Shown: positions 10,079-20,084 of the stretch, in pieces
Numbering within the stretch: position 1 is the stretch's first letter
Layout of the letters: the number at the start of each line of letters is the position of its first letter
Position numbers and translations under genes: made by a program
The notes under the pieces: generated by a model
Told to the model about the DNA's origin: nothing
Databases searched by the model: none
Seen by the model: only the letters and a program-made list of their open reading frames with translations
Source: Anoplolepis gracilipes
Taxonomy: Eukaryota; Arthropoda; Insecta; Hymenoptera; Formicidae
Assembly: GCF_047496725.1 (NCBI RefSeq)
Contig: NC_132982.1
Coordinates: 558,001-622,000 of the forward strand
Reading direction: 5' to 3'
Length of the DNA stretch: 64,000 nucleotides

Positions 10079-12481
10079 TCAGATGCGCTCGTTACGTGGG
10101 GTATTTTTATCGTCCGTCCCCACGGCTATTGTGTAGATACCGTGCGGGTTATCTTTATCGATGTCGTCTATTGTTACAACAGGTGTACGTATCTCAATAG
10201 TCTCGTCTGTTGTGTTGATAACGCTGATTGGGCAGAGAAAGTTTTTCGGTTCTACTAGACATCTTCCTATATATATTCCAGGGGCTGTTTCTTTCGCGCG
10301 TACTATTCCCGTTTCGTTTCGATTAGTCGCGGCTTGCACAATGGTTTCACTGCGTGGTTTCAAGATAATTTTATTATATGGTCGCATCTTGAGTACATCC
10401 GTACCGATTTTTAACTCTTTATTTTTGTAATCGCAGGATACCTTTTGCTTCCTTAGGAAATCGATTCCTAGTATCCCGTCGTATTCCATGGGGAAGTCGT
10501 CCTTTACTACGTAAATTGCATGTTTAATGTCTTGTCCGGTTAGATTAATTGTTGCATGCATCTTCCCTATTGTATATACTTTGTGTCCGGTTATTCCTAT
10601 TAACGCTAATTTTTTATTGTATATCAATGTTTCGCCTTTTAAATGCTTTACTTTTATTAGTGATATGGTCGCACCGGAATCGTATAGCATGTTTATGCGC
10701 CCTGTTTTCGTTTCGCGTATGGGCATCGTTACGACGTCGAGTCCTTGTTTATCTCGCGTCTGTCGTACGTGGGTCACCTGATATTCCAGCGCGCGCTTTG
10801 CCTTGCTATCACTTCTTTCTTCTTCGTCGTTACTACGCTCGGAGTCGGAACTCTTTCCTCGCGTCTTATAACGCGTTCCTTTTGAATTAATTTGAATATC
10901 GCTCGATTTATTCGCGTTGTTCGGATTTTTTCGAGCCTGTGGTTTTCCTTGCGGTCGGCCGTTTAAAGACCAACACTCGTCGCGATTATGTCCGCGCTTT
11001 TTACAATGCTTGCAAAATTTTTCTACCACATTGACGCGTGGTCTTTCGGGTTTCGGCAGAGCGTATCTGCTCGTTCGACAATCTCGTCCATAATGTCCTA
11101 TCTTGCCGCATTTAAAACACGTTGCATTAGTATCTCGAGGCGGTCGCGAGTAATTCGAGTCGAGTTTATTTTTATTTTGATAACTATTTGTTCTCGCTCC
11201 CATCGGCTTGATAAGTTTTTCTTCCGAGCTCGCGCCGTTTATCGCCTCTTGCAATGTCGAGAAGCGTTGTGACCGTACGAGTACTTTCAAGTCGTCGCGT
11301 AGTCCGATTTGATAATTAATTAACGCTTGGTCTCTGATAGTTTGCTGAATCGTGCGTTTTTGTTCTAGAGTATGCTCTTTTCCTTCGGTCATAGAGTCAT
11401 ATAATTTCATAGCTACTAGATCGACACGCTGTCCGAACGCGTAGGCGGTTTCGCTTGTTTTTTGTTTTAATGAATTAAATTCGACTTGCAAGTGTGTCGT
11501 GCTTTGTTTCGTTTGATAACAAGCTTCGAGTTGCGTCCGAAATTCATCGAAAGTGCGTATATCGCGTGTTTCAAAATCTTGTCGCGCTCTTCCGCGTAAC
11601 TTTGTATATAATATCGCTTGCATAAGAGATTCTTCATCTGCCGGATTTGTATTTTGTATTGCGTATGTGCATGAATTCACGAAATCTTGCAACCTGTGTT
11701 GCGACATTCCGTCAAATTCCGGAATCATTTGCCTCGCTTCCTTTAACGTCAGGAAATTGGGTGCCATACTACGTCGGCTTCTAACGTCGCGATCGGTCCG
11801 TCCGTAATATATGCTTTCGGAAAGTTCTTCTCGACGGCTTGTATTTTGATCGCGTTGCTGTAGTTGAGCTACTTGCTCTGTTAAGAATTGTATTGCATAG
11901 CGCATTTCTCTTAACATGGCGGACGTAGAGTCGTTTGTCGATTCTTCTCGCGGTTGTACCGGTTGATTAATTGTTCGTCGCAATCGTGCGATCTCGTCGT
12001 CTACCGCGTCATTAGACACGTTTGCGGACGTAGACGCGCGGGGATTTTGAGCTTCTGCCATCTCGCGCGTTCGTGCGTAGATTTCTTCGGGATCAAAAAT
12101 CTCGCTCTCGTAAGATGTCAATGAAAATTCTCGCCGAAGTGATACCTGGCTTGGAGTTCGACTAAGATACGGTCTCGTTCGTCTGGTTGAGTCGTGTAAA
12201 TCGTCAGTGGGGTCAGTCGGATTATTTTCAACAAGACTCGCGTCGAAACTCGTAAATGGAAATTCGCGTTCTGTTATAACATTGCTCGGTAGCTCTGTGT
12301 CACTATCACTCGAGTATCGAGTTTCGAGGTTCCGTCGGACACTATCGCGTATGTCTCGGAGCGCTTCTACGGCTACACTCGCGGGACTTAATTCGCAATA
12401 TTTTATAGCTCGATCTGCTCGCTCGCTAAGCAACCACGACTTATTTGCTATCGGTTTCGGTACGTTTCTTCCTTCCGACAT
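10079..12481 (-). CDS. gag: Gypsy gag-protease polyprotein
   Basis: An intact 800-codon frame. The first 400 residues form the capsid/matrix-like part (the EARQMIPEFDG and ACYQTKQS segments resemble Gypsy gag), followed by two zinc knuckles, CFKCGKIGHYGRDC (about residue 455) and CKHCKKRGHNRDEC (about 490), then a charged linker and a retropepsin-type aspartic protease with LYDSGA (Asp near 601) and a GILGIDFL flap-distal block. It packages RNA and cleaves the polyprotein. The frame ends at a TGA followed by CAATTG, after which RT continues in the same frame. Either readthrough of this stop or a single nonsense mutation separates it from pol. Confidence 0.93.
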   Translation of the reverse strand: MSEGRNVPKPIANKSWLLSERADRAIKYCELSPASVAVEALRDIRDSVRRNLETRYSSDSDTELPSNVITEREFPFTSFDASLVENNPTDPTDDLHDSTRRTRPYLSRTPSQVSLRREFSLTSYESEIFDPEEIYARTREMAEAQNPRASTSANVSNDAVDDEIARLRRTINQPVQPREESTNDSTSAMLREMRYAIQFLTEQVAQLQQRDQNTSRREELSESIYYGRTDRDVRSRRSMAPNFLTLKEARQMIPEFDGMSQHRLQDFVNSCTYAIQNTNPADEESLMQAILYTKLRGRARQDFETRDIRTFDEFRTQLEACYQTKQSTTHLQVEFNSLKQKTSETAYAFGQRVDLVAMKLYDSMTEGKEHTLEQKRTIQQTIRDQALINYQIGLRDDLKVLVRSQRFSTLQEAINGASSEEKLIKPMGARTNSYQNKNKLDSNYSRPPRDTNATCFKCGKIGHYGRDCRTSRYALPKPERPRVNVVEKFCKHCKKRGHNRDECWSLNGRPQGKPQARKNPNNANKSSDIQINSKGTRYKTRGKSSDSERSNDEEERSDSKAKRALEYQVTHVRQTRDKQGLDVVTMPIRETKTGRINMLYDSGATISLIKVKHLKGETLIYNKKLALIGITGHKVYTIGKMHATINLTGQDIKHAIYVVKDDFPMEYDGILGIDFLRKQKVSCDYKNKELKIGTDVLKMRPYNKIILKPRSETIVQAATNRNETGIVRAKETAPGIYIGRCLVEPKNFLCPISVINTTDETIEIRTPVVTIDDIDKDNPHGIYTIAVGTDDKNTPRNERI

Positions 12482-12880
12482 TCACGCAAATTTAATTAAA
12501 ATTAATTTGGTTCGGACTTACAGTAGTAGTATCGCTCGCATATTCGCTCGCTGTCTCGGTTCTCGCTGACGTTGCGTCCTTCGCTCGGCGGCTGATAAGG
12601 CTGGCGGTCGCGTTCCGGCGGCGATGCGTCATCGATGGAGTTGTCGTAGGTCGGGCGGCTTGGCGGCTCGCGTCCTTGCTCCAATCCTGCGATGCTCTGT
12701 TTATCTCGTAGTCCGTAGTCGTCTGCTCTGCATGTAGTTTTTCCTTGGCTTCTTGATGTCCGTCAGTGTTTGCTAACTTTCTGACGTGCCTGCCTGTTTG
12801 AGCACTTTTTATTTTATTGCAGGTCTTGCACGACGGTCGGGGTGCCAACTCCGCGACATCCACCGGGGGTGTTCCCTGGA
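12482..12880 (-). other. Gypsy leader with splice donor
   Basis: The region between the primer-binding site and the gag start is about 400 bp. A consensus donor GTAAGT lies at 12516-12521 on the minus strand, just upstream of the gag ATG. With the acceptor-like TTACAG near 6915 it would produce a subgenomic env mRNA, as known for errantiviruses. A 123-codon frame spans the leader; I do not regard it as a gene. Confidence 0.6.
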
Positions 12881-12897
12881 TCCCACCGCTGCCACCA
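12881..12897 (-). promoter_or_regulatory. Primer-binding site, tRNA-Leu type
   Basis: The plus strand reads TCCCACCGCTGCCACCA, which equals, as I recall it, the 3' end of eukaryotic tRNA-Leu(AAG) including CCA. On the element strand this is TGGTGGCAGCGGTGGGA, four bases inside the 5' LTR. It primes minus-strand cDNA synthesis. Confidence 0.8.
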
Positions 12898-12901
12898 AAA
12901 T

Positions 12902-13688
12902 TGTTGTGCCTCCGCGAAGGGGCACGGGATTGTCGAGATCGTTTCGGGAATGTCGGGGATGCGTCGGGCGTTTTCCCCCTTTGTTTTTTGTTATACTCGG
13001 CTTCTCTTTTAATTATAATTCGTTTTATTCTTTTTCTTCACGACATGTACAGTTCGTTTATCTCTCGGAAAAATATAAGATAATTTAATTGAAATCAATG
13101 GTGTGTTATTTTGTCACTGCTCCCAGCGAACGTTATACTACTCGCGCTTGCTGTCGGTTAGAGTGAGAGAGCGGTATCTCTCGTATACGCCGTCGTACCG
13201 GTAGTCTGATACGCGTCGGCTTATCTCAGGTGCGCGTATCTCTCTCAGTCATGCGAGTATGACTTTGTTGAATCTGGTCAGTAGCTGCTCGTGGCGATTA
13301 TTACTCGTTCGGTTCTAATTAACGACTGCCCGTGGCTTCATCGCGGCGGGTGCTGAGCTTCCCTCCGAACTGCATGGTTTTTCGGAGGGGGTCCCTTAGC
13401 AACATGACCAAATATGGTTATGTTGCTGAATTCGCGTTTTAGTGCAGACGAGGACGTTCAAAGTCGAATTTCCTCGCTTGTACTTTTAACGATTCAGCGA
13501 CACCTTTCCGGTGCGTCTCCGAGAGCGCTTTCCGGTTTCGCGTTCGCGCTCGGTCTCGGGCGCGCGTGGCTCGCTGCGTCAGCGGCTCGCGCGATTATCG
13601 CTTCGCTCGCGATGCATTCCTGCATCTATATAATTATATGTATATATATATATTTATCAAATCTGTAGCCTTTTCTGGGGCTATAACA
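12902..13688 (-). repeat. Gypsy 5' LTR
   Basis: 787 bp and nearly identical to 5173-5963. An open frame of about 70-80 codons antisense to the element (starting MVMLLNSRFSA) is present here, in the other LTR and in the solo LTR at 39.5 kb. Retention in three related copies could be mere sequence similarity. Confidence 0.95.
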
Positions 13689-13784
13689 ACTTTAAGCATA
13701 GCTTTTTCATAGACAAATATTCATGCACGATGGTGAATACACTGCCTTTTGATATCTTTAGGATGTCAGCTATCTCCTGCAACT

Positions 13785-14042
13785 TCACTTTACGGTTTTC
13801 CAAAACGATTTTGTGCACTTTTTTATGTTTTCTGGAATAACAGCCTCATTTGGACGTCCAGAGCGTTCAGCATCTTCGGTGTCTGTACGACCGCGTTTAA
13901 AATCAGCAAACCAACGTTCGACCATTGCTTTCGATGGGGCAGAATCCCCATAACACTTATCAAGCCAAACTTTTGCTTGAACGGTATTTTTTCCCATCAA
14001 AAAGCAATGTTTAATCAACACACGAAATTCTTTTTTTTCCAT
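13785..14042 (-). pseudogene. mariner transposase, N-terminal DNA-binding part
   Basis: An 85-codon frame beginning MEKKEFRVLIKHCFLMGKN carries the paired helix-turn-helix region of a mariner transposase, including the WFADFKRGRTDTEDAERSG linker. The chain breaks near 13785 by frameshift, although residues of the second helix-turn-helix are still readable in another frame down to the Gypsy boundary at 13693. The catalytic part continues at 5090-4476. Confidence 0.88.
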
Positions 14043-14221
14043 TGTTTTCGGAATATCAAAAGTAGCGTCACTAAAACAACTGTAACTTGTAAACTAATGG
14101 TCGAAATATGATGAAATTTTGACATGTATTATGTAAAGGTAGGCACTCTTTGAAAATCATAAGGATTTGTCCCTAACAGCACCACCTATATGTTAGCCTC
14201 GGGACTTTTTGACCGATGTGT

Positions 14222-14341
14222 TACATGTTTTTTCCAGTTTTTCTTCGAAACCTTATGCTTATGGCAAAGCGATGACATTTACAATGTCGATAGATCAAGG
14301 CAAGCTTTTGCTTCTTGTCTTGTTCGGACAACTGAAAGATG
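14222..14341 (+). mobile_element. Tc5-like copy 3, continuation after mariner
   Basis: From TACATGTTTTTTCCAG onward this matches 46014-46135 of copy 2, ending in CTGAAAGATGGT. It stops at the junction with the R1-like element. No transposase remains here. Confidence 0.85.
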
Positions 14342-14344
14342 GTG

Positions 14345-15022
14345 AGTCCCCCCTTCTTTTGCAGGGCAGCAGTTGTGCACCTTTCGGCGGGTGATGTCCA
14401 CCTTCATACGGATGTATAGATGATCCGAGAGGGTCTCCTCTGGCATCACCCGCCAATCGCGCACTTTGTCAGCCGCAGAGGGAGACGCTCATGTTAGGTC
14501 AACAATGGACTCCCCCTGCGGTCTGACCAGGGTGCTGCTCGATCCCTGGTTGAGTAGAACGAGACCGAGCACCGCCGCCCAATCCTCCATGACCTTGCCC
14601 TTACTGTTGCTATGCCGGGAACCCCATAGTCTATTCCAGGCTATTGAAGTCCCCGGCCACAATGATGGGTTCGGGGAGCTTCTCAAGGACGATTGGTGTA
14701 AGTTCGTCGAGGACATCCCCGAACCGGGCAGGGTCTCTTACGCTGGGGGGAATATAGCACCTCACCACCCATATTGGGCCCCACTCCACCGCGACATGTC
14801 TCCCCGCTCAAATCTTGTGACAGGGGGACAGTTTCTTTTCTCCAAGTGATAGAGACAGAGCCCAGGTCGTCTCCCGCCCAGCAGGGATGGCTGGGCGAAA
14901 TTCTATATAGCTCTGCCGCTATCCCGATTCCGCATTTCCACTGCGCTAGAGTGTGCAGGAAAAGATCCTGGACTCTGGCGCAGTGTTCAGGTTTGTTTGG
15001 AGGAGGGCTATTCTGCTCATGA
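14345..15022 (-). pseudogene. R1-type ORF2, endonuclease domain fragment
   Basis: Shifting minus-strand frames show the opening of an R1/TRAS-type ORF2: ALLQTNLN near the start, ARVQDLFLHTLAQ, a GDFN-type region with WNRLWGSRHSN, the block LVLLNQGSSSTLVRPQGES (about 14560-14500), and ETLSDHLYI (about 14430) carrying the SDH catalytic motif. The endonuclease nicks target DNA to prime reverse transcription. The frames change at least twice and an early stop is present. The element ends about 25 residues after the SDH block. Confidence 0.8.
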
Positions 15023-15033
15023 TGTCATGAGAC

Positions 15034-17420
15034 TTAGGTCTTCTCCATGACCACCTCTTCTAAAACAATGAGATTCTCAACGGGAATCTCCTTTGTAGCC
15101 GTGGCTGTTGCCACCTCCTTCTTATTCAGCGTAGTCTCTATCGCCTTCTTCTGGAGTTTGGGGGCTACGTTCTCCTTTTGTCCCTTGCTAGGGGCAGCGA
15201 CTGGGGGAGAGGGGGTTTTATCACTCTCCTGTTTCGCCCCAGCCTTGGGGGCAGCCTTGTTGTTGCTGCCCTTCATCTTCTTTTTTGGGTGGCAGCTTTC
15301 GCTGCCAACATTGTGGTTGTTAGGCAGCCCACTTTCCGCACATAGGACACATCTGGTCCGTACGGAGCAGTTGGCTGCCTTGTGTCCCGCAGTGCCACAG
15401 TTGTAGCACAGGCCACTTCTGTCCGTAGCGTTGTTACAACACTCCCGGACGTGGCCCCGCTCTAGGCACCTGTGGCATTGCAGGGACCAGGCTTTTAAGG
15501 GCTCCACCGTTGCTGCCACCCATCCTATTTTGATTTTACCGGCCGCTATTATTTTATTTACATCGGCCAGCGGGCATTGTACCCAGAGGGTACCCATTAT
15601 CTTGGGAGAGAATCTGATCTCCCTCGTTTTGACATCTGAAGCCAGGCACCCACCTATCCTCACCACCTCCGCCACTATCTTTTCCTTAGTGGCGGCGTAG
15701 TCCAAGCCACGGACCCTAACCTCACCCTTCTTGCAGGGTTGCGCGATCCAGACACCTTCCTTATTCTGGAGGGCCTTGCGAAGCTCCTTCGCAAATCTGT
15801 CGGCCTTTTCGGCCTTCTCAACCCTAGGGATTTCATAGATGATAGTTCCTGTTGCAGCTCTTTTTACCTTTAGGCTTTGGATGCCTAGCTGCTCGATATT
15901 GACATTTTGTTGGGCCAGCTTTAGTGTCTCAGCGTATTGCCCTCCTGGGCACGTGATTAAGATGGCTGCCATTCTCGGGACTCTTTGGTTTTTGTTCCCC
16001 CCTGGTTTTTTAGTGGGCTCTGCCGCTTTTTCCTTCTTCCTAGAGCCAGGAGGGGGAGAGGCCTTTTTACCACCAGCAACGGCGGGTTTGAGGGGCGCGG
16101 TGTTTTTCGCCGCCTCTTGTCTCCTCGCCTTCCTCCCTACCACCTTCGACCAGGATGTTCTCTGGTCTAGGGAAGGTGGCGGAGGGTTTTGAGGAGCGGG
16201 CAGGGGGGAGTTCTTAGCCTGGTCTCCCTTGGATCCAAGCTTGGACCTCTTCTTTTCTTCCCTTTCCTTCGGGGGCCGTAAGGACCACGGCCTTGACCTT
16301 TGTCGAGGCCTCGGCGTACTGCGGGCCCCCAGAGGGGGGATCTTGCCCGGGGAGGGGGTGTTGTTTTAAGGAGATTTTTCTCTCCCCACACAATTTTGCC
16401 CTCCTCTTCAAGAGTTAATCGATGCTCGCCGAAAGAATATCAAATTTTCGATGGGCCTCTTGGGTTTTGACTCCGGGCGGGTACCTCTTCTCCAGCTCTT
16501 TCCTTTTTCCTCTTTATCGAGGGTAGCAGAAGGGGCTGCTGGGTGGGCAGGCCTTCAGCCGTCATAACGGGGTCGACCTCCATTAAGTCGGCCTTGTCTG
16601 ACTCGACTTCTTGAGCGGCGGCGGAAATCTTCTGCACTTCCTTCTTTTCACCGGGTCCTCTATTGGTAGTAGGGCGAGGGGGATCCGGTTTCTTCTTCCC
16701 CTTCTTATTGCCTTGTTCGGTGAGGGCCATGATTTTCGAGTTAAGGCGGATGTTTTCTTCCCTCAGCTCTTTAATTTGGTCCTCCATCCCCTTCAGCCTG
16801 TTCTCCGAACAGGCTTCTGTTTTCCCCGTGATGAGTACCCTCATCACAAGGGTATATATCGCTGCCTGCTTGTTGCAGGCAGCTTGGCCAACCTCTTTTT
16901 TGACCGTGCCCTTCATGCTTTTGTAGCGGCACGCAACTTTTTTGAGGACTGTTGCACTGTCAATGCATCGCGAGGATATCTCATTGAGAGAGGACTCTTT
17001 CATATCCTCAAGGAGATCCTTAACGCCGTCCTCGTACCTTTCCCAAGCCTGGGATTCAGAGAGGGGGGTGGCGAGCAAGTCTCGCTACTCCTCTTCCGCC
17101 CTTCTGTCTTCCTCCTCAGCTTTTCTTGCCTTTTTCCGCTCATAATCTCCGGTGGTGACGAGGCGCCCTTGCTTCCTCTTTTTGGGAAGCGGCATCTCCT
17201 CCGACTCCGGGGTATGCTCCTCCTCAGTTTTCTTGCTCGTGCTCGGTGATGGTGTCGAGCCGAACTTAAAAACTGCAGGGTCCTCCCTGCGTAAGCGAAT
17301 TTGCACCGACTTACTTTCCACGACCTTCACCTTGGAACACCATGGTCCCGGTCTCCTTGATGTCGTCTCCTCCTTTCTCTTCTCCTCATCCTGGTTAGTG
17401 TTAAAAGGCGTGCAATTCAT
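15034..17420 (-). pseudogene. R1-type ORF1 (gag-like nucleic-acid-binding protein)
   Basis: The N-terminus starts at 17420 (MNCTPFNTNQDEEKRKEE) and is charged. A coiled-coil-like middle part follows (16440-17078), and the C-terminal 369-codon frame (15034-16143) has three zinc knuckles: CHRCLERGHVREC, CYNCGTAGHKAANC and CVLCAESG...H...C. This arrangement is typical of R1-clade ORF1 proteins, which coat the RNA. Frameshifts at about 17085 and between 16440 and 16143 break it into at least three frames. Lys, Glu and Ala content is high and codon use is GC-rich, unlike the surrounding DNA. Confidence 0.85.
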
Positions 17421-20084
17421 TGTAAAAGAATCCCACGCATCACTGCGGCTCCGTCACCCAGAGTGTACCCTCACCGGCCGCAGTGTCCCAGAACAAGCCC
17501 GGAAGCACTCCACGACCGGGCCTCCGAGTTCCCTCAGGAGGGGTGACATACAACTCGGGCCGAGGGAATGTTACATCCCCGGCACTGGTCCCCAGCCCCT
17601 TACTCACCCATGGAGATTTTTACAGCTCCATGGGCTTTCGGGGATTCCTGACCTTCGACCTCCAGGATACCGCAGCAGGTGGCGCCACCCGGGAGGTCCC
17701 ATGGACAGTTGGGCCTGAGTCGCCGCTCCTCGGCCCAGCCTTACTCGCCATAGCAGCCAGCGTACCGTGTTAACGTCCCTCCCAAGAGAGATCTCGGAGG
17801 GGACCCGGCGTTGCACCGTTTCAGAAGGGGAAACGGTCACGGTGCACCGCCGGAGGCGCCCACACTCGCTGCCGAGCCCTGACCTCGGAATACGTCCGAG
17901 CGACCCCGGACCGACTCGGAGTCGCCAGGCTGTGCCCGCTACGACCCGCGCCGGTCTCCTGCGCCGTCCCGACCCCGACTTCGAAATACGTCCGTGCGGC
18001 TCGAGAACGGCCCAGGCCGATGGACCCGGGAGTTCCGGAACATAATCGGCCCGTTCCACTACTCTTCGTGGCCGCGCGCTTAGGGGCAAGCCCACTAAGC
18101 CGCCTGTCCGCAAGAGAGGAGTCCCCGACCGTGGAACGCCAGCCGAAGCCGGCACCCACATCCCTCCCGAGGGACGCCGCGCAGCGGGAGCACCCACTAC
18201 GCGGAAACCCTCGTGTGCCGGGAGCACCCAGCCGTGTCACGGGTGGGGAACAAGCCTCCCCTATCGGTGCCGTACCATCGGGCGATTGAAGTCAGGGCCG
18301 CCAACCCCTACCGATGAATGAAGACAAGCCTCTAACGGAGTCGCCGTGCTCTAGGTGTACCTCACAGACTGCAGGGTACGGTGTACTCTTAGCTAGTTCC
18401 CGCCCGCCCCAGCCCTCTCCACAGTTGGACCAGGGGTACTACCCGGGACGACCAAAGACCAGAGCCCCCTCACCACGTCAAGGTGGTACGCCACGATGGG
18501 GTGCACCTCCTATAAAACAAAGGGCCGATAGATAGCCCCATAGTGGTGTGCGTACATGGTGGTGCCGTTTGACCGAACCGGGGCGATATCCTCTTTGGCC
18601 CTAAACTCGCCCGGGCCCACCATCCTTTTTGGCGTCCCCCGGGTGACACCCCTGGCCCACGCCTTTGCCTCCGGTGTCCACCCTCAGAAGGTTTCTATTT
18701 CGCGTGCGTTTTTCAGTTTTTAGAGTGGGCGAAACGAACTACCACTAGGCGGACTCCTGTATTGGCGGTCCGGCCGCAATCTTTATGGGTCTTCACCTTG
18801 ACGAGGACTTTTCACAGGGCCCTGGTTTCGCAGAACCTCTCCTGGGTTCTACTACTAACAGGTTCCCGCTTCCAGTCCTTGATCTAGCAGAGTGGCGAGT
18901 TCCCAGTGAAAGAATCGAGACACGTACTAGCCCCAACGGCAGTTGGCCCGAAGGAGTCTTTTGTGCAACGACGCCCCAATTCAGTACGCACCGGTTTCTT
19001 CCGGTCAGACACCAGTCATTTCACAGGGTGTTATCGCATTGTCGATAAACATCCTGCCCCGAACGCCTCCGTGTTTTGTACAGGGGGTAGGCGCACCCCT
19101 GTTCGAACCGTGTGTAGCATCGGGACGGTAATGTCCTTTAACCCACATCGGGCTTTCTAACCCGTGTCCCCGCCTCCGCGTTTTTATACAAGGGGGAAAG
19201 CGGACCCCTGTGCGTACCGTGTATAGCATCGAGACTGCGGTCCTTCAACCTACATCGGGCATCCTGCTAACCAATCTATCCTTTCGGCATTCCTATACAG
19301 AGGAAAGAGGACCTCTGTTACGGTGTTTGGTGACTTTGGACTCGAATCCAGCCGAAGATCTCTCCATCACCCACCACCAGAACCCGAATCAGGGGAGAGC
19401 GATCCCCTGATGCCTCACCCTGCTGTCAAGTCAACAGATCGAGGTCCTACCCGAACCCTGCATCGTAGGGTGAATATCTACCCTACTACAACCACGCGAT
19501 GCCGGTGAAACCCGTCGCCCCCGAAGAGTCGACAGATCCCTTGACACCGAGGTGGCCCGGAAGCAACGACCGTCCCAGGAAACTCGTCGGCACCCGTAGG
19601 TCCGCCTCCCCTCAAGAAGCCGTACCCCGAATCGCTCGCTTCCCGTTTTGGGATTTGCGACGCGTAAACCTCACTTCAGGATCGAGACTCATCGAGCCTT
19701 AAGCCATAATTCCCTCATCATCCGATCGGCTCTTTTGAAGAAAACTCCTCCGGAAGGGAGGACGCTCTTCAGGCGGGCACGCTAAGGCCCTCGCGTAGTG
19801 TCTTCGTTACTTCTCGACCCTCGCCCAGCCACGCTTCGGCTTAAGGGCTTCTGCCCCCGGCGTACTATGTGGTGTTCATCATCATTTCCGCCGCGACCGT
19901 CGCGCCTGTAGCAGAGACCGATTTGTACGCGTCCGACACCCAGATATGCATCCTGCCCGAGCCGGAGTCCAAGAGGAAATCCGGCTAAAGGTGCGTTCTT
20001 AGCTATCCTTCCACTCCGGTTTCTCGGGGCTTCGGGATAGAACCTCCCCACCACGTCAAGGTGGCGCACCATCGAGGAGGATCT
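17421..20084 (-). other. GC-rich 5' region of the R1-like element
   Basis: 2.66 kb without a coding frame that I believe. It contains a hairpin-like motif, CACCACGTCAAGGTGG, twice (about 18475 and 20050), suggesting two consecutive 5'-untranslated units, and a pair of related segments near 17880 and 17975 (AATACGTCCG). The many frames of 60-200 codons result from high GC content. It is not rDNA: I find no conserved 18S, 5.8S or 28S sequence. Confidence 0.55.
19065..19330. repeat. About 107-bp tandem repeat, 2.5 copies
   Basis: Units start with GCCTCCGTGTTTTGTACAGG (19065), GCCTCCGCGTTTTTATACAAG (19172) and a partial third near 19280. They share CCCCTGT..CG.ACCGTGT..AGCATCG and ACATCGGGC. Confidence 0.8.

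Larger units (their letters stand above)
5173..13688 (-). mobile_element. Gypsy-type LTR retrotransposon with env remnant
   Basis: A complete provirus-like structure on the minus strand: 5' LTR 12902-13688, primer-binding site, leader with splice donor, gag-PR, RT-RNase H, INT, env remnant, polypurine tract and 3' LTR 5173-5963. ACTT flanks both ends (5169-5172 and 13689-13692), a 4-bp target duplication. The LTRs differ by about two substitutions and a TA-repeat length change, so insertion was recent, yet the coding region carries a UGA between gag-PR and RT, a frameshift in RNase H and a truncated env. The order and the F-protein-like env place it with insect errantivirus-like Gypsy elements (inference). 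It inserted into a mariner. Confidence 0.95.
4412..14221 (-). mobile_element. mariner transposon split by a Gypsy element
   Basis: Terminal inverted repeats ACACATCGGTCAAAAAGTCC (4412) and its complement (ending 14221) are flanked by TA on both sides (4410-4411 and 14222-14223), as expected for Tc1/mariner elements. Removing the Gypsy insertion (5173-13688) and one ACTT duplicate leaves about 1.3 kb, the normal size of a mariner. The transposase is on the minus strand and has several frameshifts. The element sits inside a Tc5-like copy. Confidence 0.9.
14342..20084 (-). mobile_element. R1-clade non-LTR retrotransposon, 3'-truncated
   Basis: On the minus strand: a GC-rich 5' region (20084-17421), ORF1 with three zinc knuckles (17420-15034) and the start of ORF2 with an apurinic-type endonuclease (about 15022-14345). 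Reverse transcriptase and the 3' end are missing. The upper boundary interrupts copia integrase after AGTCGTAAC; the lower boundary abuts a Tc5-like fragment. Non-LTR elements are normally truncated at the 5' side, so loss of the 3' half points to a later deletion, a rearrangement or an assembly join. Confidence 0.8.

Noticed and set aside
12492..12863. 123-codon frame in the Gypsy leader
   Set aside because: It precedes gag, overlaps the splice donor and resembles no retroelement protein; treated as untranslated leader.
17604..18240. Overlapping frames of 139-207 codons and possible rDNA
   Set aside because: GC-rich 5' region of an R1-like element; no conserved rRNA segments, and the frames overlap on both strands.
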